A DNA stretch of 64,000 bases, from contig CAZHYV010000007.1 of NCBI GenBank assembly GCA_964537055.1, positions 62,001 through 126,000 of the forward strand, given 5' to 3'. The notes beneath the pieces are model-generated. The model searched no databases. It saw nothing but the letters and a program-made list of their open reading frames with translations, and was not told the origin of the DNA. Position 1 is the first letter of the stretch. Each line of letters opens with the position of its first letter. Of the stretch, positions 8,506 through 17,806 are shown one piece after another. Position numbers and translations under genes: made by a program. This DNA comes from CAZHYV01 sp964537055. Lineage in GTDB: Bacteria; Myxococcota_A; Polyangia; Palsa-1104; JAEUJZ01.

Positions 8506-9189
8506 TTATTTTACGATACACTTATACGAATTGCGATAACTACTTGGAAGTCGGCTGCAATCACCTGGGCCACAATCATTTCCACATAGCTCTTCTTGCC
8601 TGGTATACCCAGGGGCGCAAACATCTGCTGCGGTATACGTATAACAAGCCACATACCAGAGCCCCGTATTTAATTGACAGGTATAATAATTTGGTACTGG
8701 TGGGTTTCCTGGAGAACAGGGACCGCATTTGCCACCTGGGGAGGGATCGCAAAATTTTCCAATGAGGTGATAGCCGCTGGGACACGAGGCCGGACCAGTA
8801 TTTAAACATCCTCCGGTCTCATATGGCTTTGACGGGCCGGGTGTGGTAGGCGTAGGATTCTTGGATTCTTCACACTGAAGAGCATTTGTTTTACCTTCAC
8901 AGGGCCCACAATTCTCATCACAAATAAAGTCATAAACCTCGTATCCCTTTGGACATTCATTATCGCAGCTAGGGAAGGTTTTTTTTGTCTGAGGGATATA
9001 TGAACAGACCGAAGCATTTGTTTTGCCTTGGCTACAATCTCCGGTACAAGAACCATCGCAAATCTTTGCGGATTTATAAGTACCTTTAGGGCAATTCGGC
9101 CCACAGACCTTTTCCGGGCCGCAACTTGTCAAAAGGACTACCATGATGATGAATTGAAAAGAGAAGATTTTTGTCCGAATGGCGTTCAT
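8506..9189 (-). CDS. cysteine-rich lipoprotein with repeated Cys modules
   Basis: 227 residues. Signal peptide with lipobox LTSC at residues 20-23. The mature part is built from repeats of the form CP-x-G-Y/T, a spacer, IC-D-x-x-C, a short C-rich stretch, and K-T-N-A-x-x-C: first near residues 33-62, second near 78-107, then looser copies near 135-170 and 190-225. A Pro/Thr linker (NPTPTTPGPSKP) divides the two halves. Such regular Cys spacing implies disulphide-stabilised small domains in the periplasm or on the surface. No known family is recognised. It is the first gene of a minus-strand run that also holds the two FWSP lipoproteins. Confidence 0.78.
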   Translation of the reverse strand: MNAIRTKIFSFQFIIMVVLLTSCGPEKVCGPNCPKGTYKSAKICDGSCTGDCSQGKTNASVCSYIPQTKKTFPSCDNECPKGYEVYDFICDENCGPCEGKTNALQCEESKNPTPTTPGPSKPYETGGCLNTGPASCPSGYHLIGKFCDPSPGGKCGPCSPGNPPVPNYYTCQLNTGLWYVACYTYTAADVCAPGYTRQEELCGNDCGPGDCSRLPSSYRNSYKCIVK

Positions 9190-9249
9190 TGAAAAGTCTC
9201 ACTTTCTTATAGGTTATCTACACTTGAATAACGAGATTCTTATTTCTCG

Positions 9250-12048
9250 TCAAGTCTCAGAGCGTTGTAACTGCCTAGAAATCTCTAAAATAAGCACCAT
9301 GGCCTGCCTTGGCGTGAGGTCCTCCACCGCAAGAGTACGCAGTGTATGGAGGATTTCCTGCTCGCTTTCAGAAACCCCCAAATCTGTAGGTGCACTTGAG
9401 GGAGAGGTCTGCACTAAAGAAGGAGGCATGGCCCCTTCCCTCTGCCAGCTATCTTGTTCTTGCGTAGGCTGTCCTTTCTCACGCTGAGAGCCAAACAGTG
9501 CAAGCTGAGGTGCTTGGCTTATCAGGCTGCCGTGGTGCGGAAGCGAAGGCCCACTTTCCCCTGTTTCAAGGCCGTGCAGCACAAAGCGAGCTCGTTCAAT
9601 CACCGCGTTCGGAAGCCCAGCCAGTTTGGCAACTTCAATCCCATAGGAACGGCTGGCGCCCCCGGGAATGAGCTTATGCAAAAAAACAACCTCGCCCTGA
9701 TACTGACGGACAGCGACGGAGGTATTAAACACCCGCTTATGCGTTTCAGACAGAGAACACAACTCATGGTAGTGGGTGGCAAAGAGCGTCTTTGCAAACA
9801 CAGTATCGTGCAGATATTCGGTCACAGCCCAAGCAATGGAAATACCATCGTAGGTAGACGTTCCGCGCCCAATCTCATCCAAAATCACCAGCGAACGTTT
9901 GGTGGCAGATTTGAGAATCTGTGCCGTCTCCCTCATCTCAACCATAAAGGTGGATTCTCCTGCAGACAGATTGTCCGAGGCACCTACCCGGGTAAACACC
10001 CGGTCCAAAAGACCAATCTTTGCCCGTTTTGCGGGAACAAAGGAGCCCATCTGCGCCAAGATACAGATAAGCGCTGTTTGCCTCATGATAGTCGATTTTC
10101 CAGCCATGTTTGGTCCGGTAATCAGGCAAATCTGTTCTTTCTTTGGATCTAGCACAATGTCGTTGGCGATAAACGTGGCGCTGGGCAACAGTTGCTCCAA
10201 TACCGGATGGCGGCCCTCTTCAATCTCTAAGCGAAGACCTTGGTTCACCTGGGGACGGACATACCCAAAGCGATGCGCCACCTCGGCCAGGCTACACAGT
10301 GCATCCATATTCGCAACTTTGGCAGCCAGCGCCAAAAGTCGTTTGGCCTTAGGAATCAAGCGTTTGCGCAGCTCTTCGAACAATTTTTGCTCAAGCGCTA
10401 AGCGCTCCTCGTCAGCACTTAACACCTTAGCTTCGTAATCACTTAGCTCGGGGGTAATAAACCGTTCCGCCTGCGCCATGGTTTGCTTTCGAATATAGTC
10501 GGGAGGAACTTTGCTTAGATGGGTACGTGTAATCTCAATGTAGTACCCAAACACGCGGTTGTAGTTGACCTTCAGCGATGGGATGCCCGTTCGGATCCGT
10601 TCTCGCTCTTCAATTGCAAGGATCTGCTGTCGTCCTCCGCTGGCAAGCTCGCTGAGTACATCCAGTTCTTTGTGGTACCCTCGTCTGATGATCCCTCCTT
10701 CTTTGGTGGTGATGGGAGGTTCATCGACCAGCGTTGAAAAAATCTCTTCTTTGATATCTGCTCCAAGATCTGTTCCTAGCTGGAGCAGTTCAGGCACATG
10801 ATTGTTTGTATCAACCAGGTCCTTAGGGGCTAGCTCAAGAATGTTCCGAAGAGAAGGTAGCACAGAAAGAGCCTGACCCAGCCGAGCCACATCTTTTGGG
10901 GTAGCGACCTCCAGCGTGAGCCGGCCGGTCAACCGTTCGATATCATAGACTTGTGCGAGTTCTCTTTGGAGCTGGTCGCGCACTTGGTGACGAAGAAACA
11001 GCCACTCAACCCCACGAAGACGCCTCTCGATAGTGGCAAGGTTCTGCGAAGGGGCGCGCAGCCACGTCCGCAAAAGCCGCCCCCCAAGGGCCGTCTTGGT
11101 TCTATCAATCACCGATAACAGCGACCCTTGAAATGTTCGTTCCAAACTCGTATGAAACAGCTCGAGATGCCGCGTGGTTGATTCATCGATCAAAAGCTCA
11201 TCCTCGGATTGGTAGACCCTAAGCTCGGTCAGCGGCAGCACGCCTCCAAGCTGGGTCGCTTTAGCATACCTTACGCAGGCCGCCGCCGCTGCCAAAAGAG
11301 CGGGGCTTAGCTTCTCGATCCAATCATGTTTGGAACCTCCAAACGTTTGGACAGCCTCTCTCAAGAATTCCCGATCCTCCTGCGGGCTAAAGGAAGCACT
11401 TTGCCCAAGGGGCACCCGGAATCTTTCTTGGAGCTGCGATTTCAGTGATTTTCCAGTGCTTGGCTCGGAAACAACCGTGCTTGTATCAGAGCCAACATAT
11501 AAAATCTCTTTCGGTTGGATACGACCCAATTCTTCAACGGCAATCGAAGCAGCTGTTTGCGTCGCAGCAAACTCACCCGTAGACACATCCAAATACGCAA
11601 TCCCTACTGTACCTTCGTCCTTCTTTATTCCCGCACATACTGCTGCCAAGTAATGCCCTATCTTGGCCGAGAGCTGATCTTCCTCTAGTACGACCCCAGG
11701 GGTAATGACCTGGATTACGGCACGACGGACAATCTTTTTCGCTAGTTTTGGATCTTCGACCTGCTCACAAAGCGCCACCTTTTTTCCTAGCTCGACCAGA
11801 CGGCCAATGTACTGTTTTGCCGCATGGTGGGGCACTCCGCACATAGGGATGGGGTTTTCCTTACTTTTGTCGCGTGAAGTCAGAGTCAGATCCAACGCCT
11901 GTGCGGCAAAGATAGCATCGTCAAAGAACATCTCATAGAAGTCGCCCAAACGAAAAAAGACAATACAATCTGGGTAGCGCTCTTTTACTTCCATGTACTG
12001 ACGCATTACGGGCGTATCCGCAGAAGGATGTAGGATCGTGGTACTCAT
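9250..12048 (-). CDS. mutS: DNA mismatch repair protein MutS
   Basis: 932 residues, somewhat longer than typical MutS1 (about 850-880). The mismatch-recognition motif FYE is at residues 37-39 within RLGDFYEMFFDDA. The ATPase domain has Walker A GPNMAGKS near residue 640 and Walker B ILDEIGRGTSTYDG near 720, followed by ATHYHEL. The extra length lies in a poorly conserved linker near 830-890 (GPSLPHHGSL, then a stretch rich in Gln, Pro and Ser) before a short conserved C-terminus (DLTPRQAMVLILE). The start MSTTILHPSADTPVMRQY fits. MutS recognises mispairs and works with MutL, which is not in this window. Confidence 0.98.
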   Translation of the reverse strand: MSTTILHPSADTPVMRQYMEVKERYPDCIVFFRLGDFYEMFFDDAIFAAQALDLTLTSRDKSKENPIPMCGVPHHAAKQYIGRLVELGKKVALCEQVEDPKLAKKIVRRAVIQVITPGVVLEEDQLSAKIGHYLAAVCAGIKKDEGTVGIAYLDVSTGEFAATQTAASIAVEELGRIQPKEILYVGSDTSTVVSEPSTGKSLKSQLQERFRVPLGQSASFSPQEDREFLREAVQTFGGSKHDWIEKLSPALLAAAAACVRYAKATQLGGVLPLTELRVYQSEDELLIDESTTRHLELFHTSLERTFQGSLLSVIDRTKTALGGRLLRTWLRAPSQNLATIERRLRGVEWLFLRHQVRDQLQRELAQVYDIERLTGRLTLEVATPKDVARLGQALSVLPSLRNILELAPKDLVDTNNHVPELLQLGTDLGADIKEEIFSTLVDEPPITTKEGGIIRRGYHKELDVLSELASGGRQQILAIEERERIRTGIPSLKVNYNRVFGYYIEITRTHLSKVPPDYIRKQTMAQAERFITPELSDYEAKVLSADEERLALEQKLFEELRKRLIPKAKRLLALAAKVANMDALCSLAEVAHRFGYVRPQVNQGLRLEIEEGRHPVLEQLLPSATFIANDIVLDPKKEQICLITGPNMAGKSTIMRQTALICILAQMGSFVPAKRAKIGLLDRVFTRVGASDNLSAGESTFMVEMRETAQILKSATKRSLVILDEIGRGTSTYDGISIAWAVTEYLHDTVFAKTLFATHYHELCSLSETHKRVFNTSVAVRQYQGEVVFLHKLIPGGASRSYGIEVAKLAGLPNAVIERARFVLHGLETGESGPSLPHHGSLISQAPQLALFGSQREKGQPTQEQDSWQREGAMPPSLVQTSPSSAPTDLGVSESEQEILHTLRTLAVEDLTPRQAMVLILEISRQLQRSET

Positions 12049-12205
12049 GAAAATGGTGTATCAAAGACTGAAGGAAGGTGCAAGCGGGGAAAGGATTTAG
12101 AAGGAAGTGTAAGAGCATCACAAAACATGCAAGCCCTTTGATGTTCTTCTCGTGAGAAAATGGAATGGAGAAAGCAATCCTCATAAGCTCGAATAGAGGT
12201 TTACC

Positions 12206-12994
12206 CTATCGATTTCGTGGAACCAGCCTAAGCCCGCGCACCCGCTCTTCTGGCATATCTAGAAACTTCGCGCTCATTGCTGCGGCAAACCTGTCAAAGA
12301 AGTACTCGATCGCTGCATGAAGCACCTTTGCCCGCTTCAGCGTGCTTGCTTGGGGTATGCCGCCCGCTTGGCACTTCTTTACCCACTGCTGAAGAACACG
12401 CCTCTGAGCCTCTAAACCTTTCAGCTGACCGAAAGAAATTCCCGCCTCGATGGTGTAATCAGGGTGTTGTGCTGCTGCGCTTAAGAAACGCCCAATTCCC
12501 TTCAGAATCTGATCGACGTCCTTCGAATCAACCTCTGTTTGTAAACCAAACGCAGCGCGCACCGGTGCTGCCGAGCTTCCCCGAGCGACCCTTCGGATCG
12601 CATCTTGATAAGCGCACAAAAGAACGGCTGCCGTCGAAAGGAGGTCTTGGTTTGCCATCTTTTCTTCTGGAACCACGTGCAGTGAAACATTCGGAAGGGT
12701 TTGAATTTCTATCGCGATATATTCGGCAGCCAAACAAACCTCTTTCCCTAAATTCGCCTCGGCAAACCGTTCGGGGTATTCATGGATAAAAGAAAGTACT
12801 TCTACCATCGCATCCAAGTAGGGCTCGATCGGTAGGCGGGGGTAGACTTTATCCTCAACTAGATTTTCTGCATGTGTGAGAAGGTACCTCGTGGCAGATT
12901 CGACATCAGGAAATCCTGCTCGCAACGGCTGCACAGGCAGTACAGAAAGAATACGAGACAGAACAAGGGGAAGGTTTGCAGCTTGTGGGGACAT
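12206..12994 (-). CDS. conserved alpha-helical protein of unknown function
   Basis: 262 residues when started at ATG 12994, which has GGAG 7 bases upstream; the frame extends to 13027. The sequence is predicted mostly helical from its Leu/Ala/Glu periodicity, with no signal peptide, membrane segment or metal motif. Recognisable local features are EPYLDAMVEVLSFIHEYP near residue 55 and AAIEYFFDRFAAAMSAKFLDMP near 225. It lies 157 bases upstream of mutS on the same strand and could share its transcript, although the gap is long enough for a separate mutS promoter. I do not recognise the family and propose no function. Confidence 0.65.
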   Translation of the reverse strand: MSPQAANLPLVLSRILSVLPVQPLRAGFPDVESATRYLLTHAENLVEDKVYPRLPIEPYLDAMVEVLSFIHEYPERFAEANLGKEVCLAAEYIAIEIQTLPNVSLHVVPEEKMANQDLLSTAAVLLCAYQDAIRRVARGSSAAPVRAAFGLQTEVDSKDVDQILKGIGRFLSAAAQHPDYTIEAGISFGQLKGLEAQRRVLQQWVKKCQAGGIPQASTLKRAKVLHAAIEYFFDRFAAAMSAKFLDMPEERVRGLRLVPRNR

Positions 12995-13234
12995 AAACGC
13001 TCCTTCATGTAGACTTAATTCATACAAATTCTTACAATCACCTACATGTAAGATTCAATGCTACATAACCTTAAAAAGATCGCAAATTTTTCTTTATTTC
13101 TCTTTAAGGGGTGCGAACTATCGCCGGCTTCTAGTTCTTCTTCTACGCTTCCCGCTTCCTACGATAGGATAAAGGTTTGCGGCCTCTGTAAAATCTGCTC
13201 GTCTTTTTGCTTTTCTTTGTGGTACGATGGAGGC

Positions 13235-14869
13235 GTGGCGCTCTCTTTTTCTCCCCCAACATGGGTTTCTTGGTACTCTTTCCCTGTAAAGTTTTTGCTA
13301 AGGTTTCTCCTTCTAGGCTTTACTCTCATTGAGACTGGCTGCACCTCGAAGAGTGATTATGACCTTGCTATAGAAGGGTGCTTCGACGGATCCCCACCAA
13401 AAAAACAAATCATGACTGAAAAGTGCGAAACCACGCTGCAGGGCCTGATTCATTTTGATGAAAGCTTTAACCAAGACCCTAGCGGCGAGCAGAAAAAGCG
13501 GGTTACGACCGCGCTATATGTATTTTTAAGCTATCCTCTTTCTCTACCGTTAGAAAAGAAAGTCTATGGGATTGCAAACGCAGACGAGTTTATCGCCAAA
13601 GACATCCAACGAATGTATGATCAGGACCCAGAAAAGAATGTAAATCGAATTCTATTTAACTATATCCTTGGCGCAGTACAAACGGTCAAACTCATTGTGA
13701 ACGAAAAAGCCCCTTTTGAAGCTTGGTATAATCCTTTTGATCGTAGTATTACATTCAAAAGCAAATCCCCGGATGAGAAAACGAAATTTTCTGATGCAGG
13801 AACCCTCCTCCACGAGTCTCGCCATTCTGAATATTTCGATCATGAAATCTATTGCCCCAAATTAGCCTCTAGCATGAACGCCTGCGACAAAGGAACGAAC
13901 AAGTCTCATGGGTGGGAGGCTAGTTTCTATTGGGCTCTTCTCCAAGGACATAGCAAAGCTGCACTTTCCCCATGGGAACTACAGACCATCGAAGACCTTT
14001 TGCTGATGCGAACCCGTTTTCTCTACCTCCTCCCCAGCTCTTGGGAAAGTTTAAAAGGCCCCGTTTACAATCCTTTGTCCTATCAGAACCTACCCACCCC
14101 CCAAGATGTTGTAAAGCTCGAGGAATTGCCTTCTTTTGAGCGCGATTACTATGGCGAGGTAACAACCGTCTGTGGACGTAATGTAGGCACAAACGCTCTT
14201 GAAACATCTTATGATGCCTGTGACGCAAAGATTCGCAGCATCCTCACCTTTGATGAATACGCTACCTCCCCCGAGGTGACACGCGTAGAAACAGCGGTGG
14301 TGGACGCTTTACATCTATTGCTTTTGCGCCCTATGGGGCTTCCTCAAGAAACAAATTTGATGACGCTTGCAGCAACCAGTGAGCTTTTGTCACCCGATCT
14401 CGTTCGCCTCATCGAACAACACCCTCAGCAAAGTTTGAACGCTCTCTTCTTCAATTACATCTTAAATGCCATTCAAACCTTCAAAGTGGGAGATCCAAAG
14501 AATCACACCCTCCAATACCGGTTTTCTGATAGAAGCCTGTCGTTGCCCTTGACTGTGGCAAAGCAGGGACCTATGGATGATTGGGACCTGGTAGTCTCAT
14601 TGATTGAGAAGGCCCGCTCTTCAGAGGTTTGGCCCCAAAGCCTTAGTTCTGAGTCTTCCCAGAATACCGTCAAAAAAGAGCTAGGGATGCAAGGTCCTTA
14701 TGGATGGTCCACAATTTACTTATGGTCATTGATCAAACAGCCCGATCAAAACTTTTTGTCCAGCACTGAGGCAGAATACCTTACCTATTCGTTCTGCCAT
14801 AAGCTCACCTGGGTCGATCGGCTTCCAGATTATTTTGAGCATCTAAAGTCGCAGTACTGTTTTGAGTAA
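13235..14869 (+). CDS. putative zinc metalloprotease lipoprotein with duplicated domain, cassette 1 (HESRH)
   Basis: About 544 residues from GTG 13235; the start is uncertain, as a TTG at 13295 would give a tighter signal peptide. A hydrophobic segment ends in TLIETGC (Cys codon 13340), an acceptable but not classic lipobox. Two homologous domains follow. The first has FNYILGAVQTVK, then TLLHESRHSE (HExxH at 13811-13825), YC, NACDKG and GWEASFYWALLQG. The second has FNYILNAIQTFK, SLIEKARSSE in place of the metal site, and GWSTIYLWSLIK. HExxH followed by a Cys-rich loop suggests a zinc peptidase, but the third ligand is not identified. The next gene is a predicted barrel. The gene at 17807 is a one-domain relative. 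Confidence 0.7.
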   Translation: MALSFSPPTWVSWYSFPVKFLLRFLLLGFTLIETGCTSKSDYDLAIEGCFDGSPPKKQIMTEKCETTLQGLIHFDESFNQDPSGEQKKRVTTALYVFLSYPLSLPLEKKVYGIANADEFIAKDIQRMYDQDPEKNVNRILFNYILGAVQTVKLIVNEKAPFEAWYNPFDRSITFKSKSPDEKTKFSDAGTLLHESRHSEYFDHEIYCPKLASSMNACDKGTNKSHGWEASFYWALLQGHSKAALSPWELQTIEDLLLMRTRFLYLLPSSWESLKGPVYNPLSYQNLPTPQDVVKLEELPSFERDYYGEVTTVCGRNVGTNALETSYDACDAKIRSILTFDEYATSPEVTRVETAVVDALHLLLLRPMGLPQETNLMTLAATSELLSPDLVRLIEQHPQQSLNALFFNYILNAIQTFKVGDPKNHTLQYRFSDRSLSLPLTVAKQGPMDDWDLVVSLIEKARSSEVWPQSLSSESSQNTVKKELGMQGPYGWSTIYLWSLIKQPDQNFLSSTEAEYLTYSFCHKLTWVDRLPDYFEHLKSQYCFE

Positions 14870-14873
14870 TCTT

Positions 14874-15989
14874 ATGCATTTATCTTTCAGGCATCCTACT
14901 AAACAATCGTATGTTTTTCTTTTCCTAGCGAGCCTCATTTTCGGCACCTTAGGTTTTGCTAAGCCTTCTCTCCATCAGACAAAGACTTCCCAGCCAGAGC
15001 ATACGAAGACTCCACAGCAGTTTCACCTGTATGGAGCCGCTTACGTAGGAGCCCTGGTCCAGCCTTCCTTCTTTGCACAGACAGATGGATTTCCCCAGAT
15101 CCAACTTGATTTGGTAGGAACCTGCCGCGCTACCCAGACGTGTGATCGATACCGGCTCGGCTTTTTAAGAACTCAGGTCCAAATGGCTTTTTCCAATAAT
15201 CCTTATGAAGAAGATCCAAGATTTCTTTTACAAGATGGTTCTAGCAAAGAGCATCACCTGCCCTATTTCTCTCTCCAGCTCCGAGCGCTGGAAATGTTCC
15301 CCACAAAGCGACTCTATGTAAGTTTTCTTAACCTCGATCTTTCTCGAGGAACTCGTATTCTGGATGAAGCCTTGAACGCGCAGGTCGTAGCGGGTCTTCT
15401 TTCTGTCTCGTTTGGGAAAAGAGAACGAGGGGTCTTTCAAGGCCAGTGTTCGTTTGGAATGGCTGGGCCAGGATTCAAGAGCGTTCAGTACCGGTCGGAG
15501 GCAATCCCCTTTTCCGGTCTATACCTGACAGGGATCCATCAAAGTTGTGGGCTTTCTTTGGGGAATCAAACAGTAGCTTGGTCTTTATTATATGCAATCC
15601 AAAGCACCCTTCAGATAGGACAAAGTGGTGCAGGAAATCCACATCAACCAGGGGGATTCGGAGCTCTTAATTCCGAGAGTCGTCTCACCTTTGAAACAGG
15701 GCTTTGGGTTCGCGCACCCAAGACGTTCGAGCGAGCTGGGATTTTAGGCTTCACCCTGCAAATGGCCGCTGTCTTACGCTACCATCTCAATCGTGGATGC
15801 GTCTCTAACCTAGATGAAATTCGACCCGCCTGTGGGAATAATTCAAATGGGATGGAAGTGCGTATCCCGCTTTGGATAGGGGTTCTCTTTGGCTCAGGCA
15901 CATCATCGAGTCCCGCACCCACACCATCGCAGAATACCCAGGTAGGCTTTTATACAAACCCTTGGGTGACCCCAAGCCGAGGGCTATAA
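14874..15989 (+). CDS. predicted outer-membrane beta-barrel, partner of cassette 1
   Basis: 371 residues from ATG 14874, 4 bases after the stop of the HExxH lipoprotein, so translation is probably coupled. The signal peptide spans about residues 1-27 (LIFGTLGFA). The rest alternates polar and hydrophobic residues as in beta-barrels, with a Cys pair (GTCRATQTCDRY near 80-92), a second Cys in HQSCGLSLG, and a third pair late in the chain. It aligns with the barrel at 18708-19580 through AGL/GLYLTGI-x-x-SC, G-x-Q-x-V-x-W and P-x-G-F/P-F-GAL blocks. The end is not a canonical aromatic C-terminus. Location in the outer membrane is inferred. Confidence 0.65.
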   Translation: MHLSFRHPTKQSYVFLFLASLIFGTLGFAKPSLHQTKTSQPEHTKTPQQFHLYGAAYVGALVQPSFFAQTDGFPQIQLDLVGTCRATQTCDRYRLGFLRTQVQMAFSNNPYEEDPRFLLQDGSSKEHHLPYFSLQLRALEMFPTKRLYVSFLNLDLSRGTRILDEALNAQVVAGLLSVSFGKRERGVFQGQCSFGMAGPGFKSVQYRSEAIPFSGLYLTGIHQSCGLSLGNQTVAWSLLYAIQSTLQIGQSGAGNPHQPGGFGALNSESRLTFETGLWVRAPKTFERAGILGFTLQMAAVLRYHLNRGCVSNLDEIRPACGNNSNGMEVRIPLWIGVLFGSGTSSSPAPTPSQNTQVGFYTNPWVTPSRGL

Positions 15990-16070
15990 GAACTCGAGTT
16001 CTTTCATCCGGTTGCTTCAATTGAAGTTCAAAGATCCAATGGGCGCTTGAAGATTCTTTGAATGATCCCT

Positions 16071-16886
16071 CTAACGGCTTGATGATTCTAGTGCAAGGGG
16101 CGACTTATGCTGGTTCGCCTGATATAAAGAAACCCCAAGCCCCGTGGCTCCGCCAATGGTAAGACCCACCCCAAGTCCCAGCATGGTTCCCACCAAAGCT
16201 TTATTTACACCGATAGCACAGCGCTGTTCAAGGCCATTTCCAAGCGAACAATAATCATTGGTAAGGTGCCCATCCGTCGATAGAATATAACTTTCGGCAA
16301 TGATTAACGAAATCCCTCCAGCCATGGCCAAAACACTGGGGATCAGAATCCGATTCCTCTCTTGAAGAAATTTATCGACGCGGATCCTTTCCTGATCCAG
16401 CTGATAGCGGAACCGCTCAAGCTCTGAGAAAAAAGCTACTTTGTCCTCTGGCAACAGAAACGGAAGCACTGCTTGCTTTTGAAGACCCTCCTGGATACGC
16501 TCACTCCATATTCGATATTCACGTTTGGTAGATTCGTTCATGGACTTCTTTGGATACCCAGGTTTCTCCGATAATTTGTAGTAGGATTTATACAGCGACC
16601 CCGACTCAAAAAGGTAGTTTTCGCAATCGGTCTGGGAAAATCGCTGAAAGCTCTTTTCTGCAAGACGAAGGAATAAGGCCGGTGGCTTATGCTGCTGTAG
16701 GAAGGAATTCTTTTCTTTCTCATAACTACTTATATAATTTATCTGTGTCGGAATTGATTCCCCACATACAGGCTCTGCGTAGCTAAGGACTGGGGAAGTA
16801 AAAAGCGCTAGTCCCACCAACGTAGAAATAAACAAACGAAGAGGAAACAGGCGAAGAGAGAAGAACTTCCAAAGACGTTTTTGCAT
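16071..16886 (-). CDS. exported or membrane-anchored protein of unknown function
   Basis: 271 residues. A signal peptide or anchor runs over residues 12-38 (LRLFISTLVGLALFTSPVLSYA), followed by a charged helical region of about 130 residues and a C-terminal pair of hydrophobic segments near 178-198 and 225-250, the latter rich in Gly (GTMLGLGVGLTIGGATGLG). Cys residues occur at about 42, 88, 212 and 222. The Gly-rich segment resembles the glycine-zipper membrane motif. The gene lies between the two metalloprotease/barrel cassettes but on the opposite strand. No family is recognised. Confidence 0.6.
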   Translation of the reverse strand: MQKRLWKFFSLRLFPLRLFISTLVGLALFTSPVLSYAEPVCGESIPTQINYISSYEKEKNSFLQQHKPPALFLRLAEKSFQRFSQTDCENYLFESGSLYKSYYKLSEKPGYPKKSMNESTKREYRIWSERIQEGLQKQAVLPFLLPEDKVAFFSELERFRYQLDQERIRVDKFLQERNRILIPSVLAMAGGISLIIAESYILSTDGHLTNDYCSLGNGLEQRCAIGVNKALVGTMLGLGVGLTIGGATGLGVSLYQANQHKSPLALESSSR

Positions 16887-17071
16887 TTTAAGTATAGGCT
16901 ACCGCATCCTTGTAAAATTGCTACCTCAAACATAAGTTCTCGATTTTAGAAGGTAGGAGCCTATTCTAAAGCATTCTGATTAAACTCCTCCTGAGTTGTT
17001 ACGTTATTCTCACATTCTCTCCCAAAACTCTCTTGCTTAATCTAGACTCCTATGCTACTACCTTTGCCCCT

Positions 17072-17656
17072 ATGAAAGATATGCTAACTTATAGAATAAC
17101 TTCTCTTTTTCTCGCCACCATCCTTCTTGCAGGTAACGTTACAGCCTGCACTTATGCAAAAGTAACGACACAGGAGCTTCACACGTCAACAAAGGTAGCT
17201 CCTGCAGATTACATGAAGAGCGAAGGTGGTCTCAAAGAAGATTCTGAGCAGTCAGAGCTAATTGCCTCTGCCCAGCACAAGGTTGTCGAGTATTACAAAA
17301 ATCTTCTGCGGCATCATGGTCGATCCCTCTGCAAAGGAGAATCTAACAGCGATATGGCCGCTTGTTATCTAACGTGTACCGAAAGAGCCCTCGATCGGCT
17401 TTCTCGCCTTCAGGGAGCAAAGAAGAAAAGGGCACTCCCTTCAAATCCGGCATGCCCTGCAAACTTCAATGAGGATGACGATATTTTATGCTCTTCTCAC
17501 ATCACCTTCCGGCAAGCTTTTGAGATCCATCAAGGCTGTGCGGGGCTGATGAGATACTACGCAAACGGCCAGCAATACGTAGAGAATGAGGCCATACATG
17601 ATGGAAATGCAATCCCTCAAGAGGAGTCTCCTCAAGAAGAAGATACACAAGCCTAG
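17072..17656 (+). CDS. small lipoprotein of unknown function
   Basis: 194 residues from ATG 17072 (MKDMLTYRI); the open frame begins at a TTG 39 bases earlier, which would put residues before the signal peptide. The lipobox is VTAC. The mature part has six Cys in a middle region (GRSLCKGESNSDMAACYLTC and PACPANFNEDDDILC) and an acidic C-terminus (EESPQEEDTQA). It precedes the second HExxH lipoprotein by 150 bases on the same strand. I do not recognise a family. A disulphide-stabilised periplasmic role is possible but unsupported. Confidence 0.68.
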   Translation: MKDMLTYRITSLFLATILLAGNVTACTYAKVTTQELHTSTKVAPADYMKSEGGLKEDSEQSELIASAQHKVVEYYKNLLRHHGRSLCKGESNSDMAACYLTCTERALDRLSRLQGAKKKRALPSNPACPANFNEDDDILCSSHITFRQAFEIHQGCAGLMRYYANGQQYVENEAIHDGNAIPQEESPQEEDTQA

Positions 17657-17806
17657 GCCATTACAATGTCCCCGCTGATAGCAATGCTAAAACTTGCCAG
17701 CTATTTCTCGGAGCGAGTTAGGAAGATGACCCGCTTGAAAACAATAGCCTTCTGATTTGGAGGACTCTGCCATTGCTTTCAAGGAAACGCATGCTAGACT
17801 GTAGCC

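Noticed and set aside
15988..16003. Perfect 16-base palindrome AAGAACTCGAGTTCTT overlapping the stop of the cassette 1 barrel
   Set aside because: As a hairpin it has no loop room, and I saw no second copy nearby to suggest an operator; too little to call.
16894..16964. Imperfect inverted repeat ATAGGCTACC ... GGTAGGAGCCTAT upstream of the minus-strand gene at 16886
   Set aside because: The arms differ by a two-base bulge and lie about 50 bases apart; could be chance.
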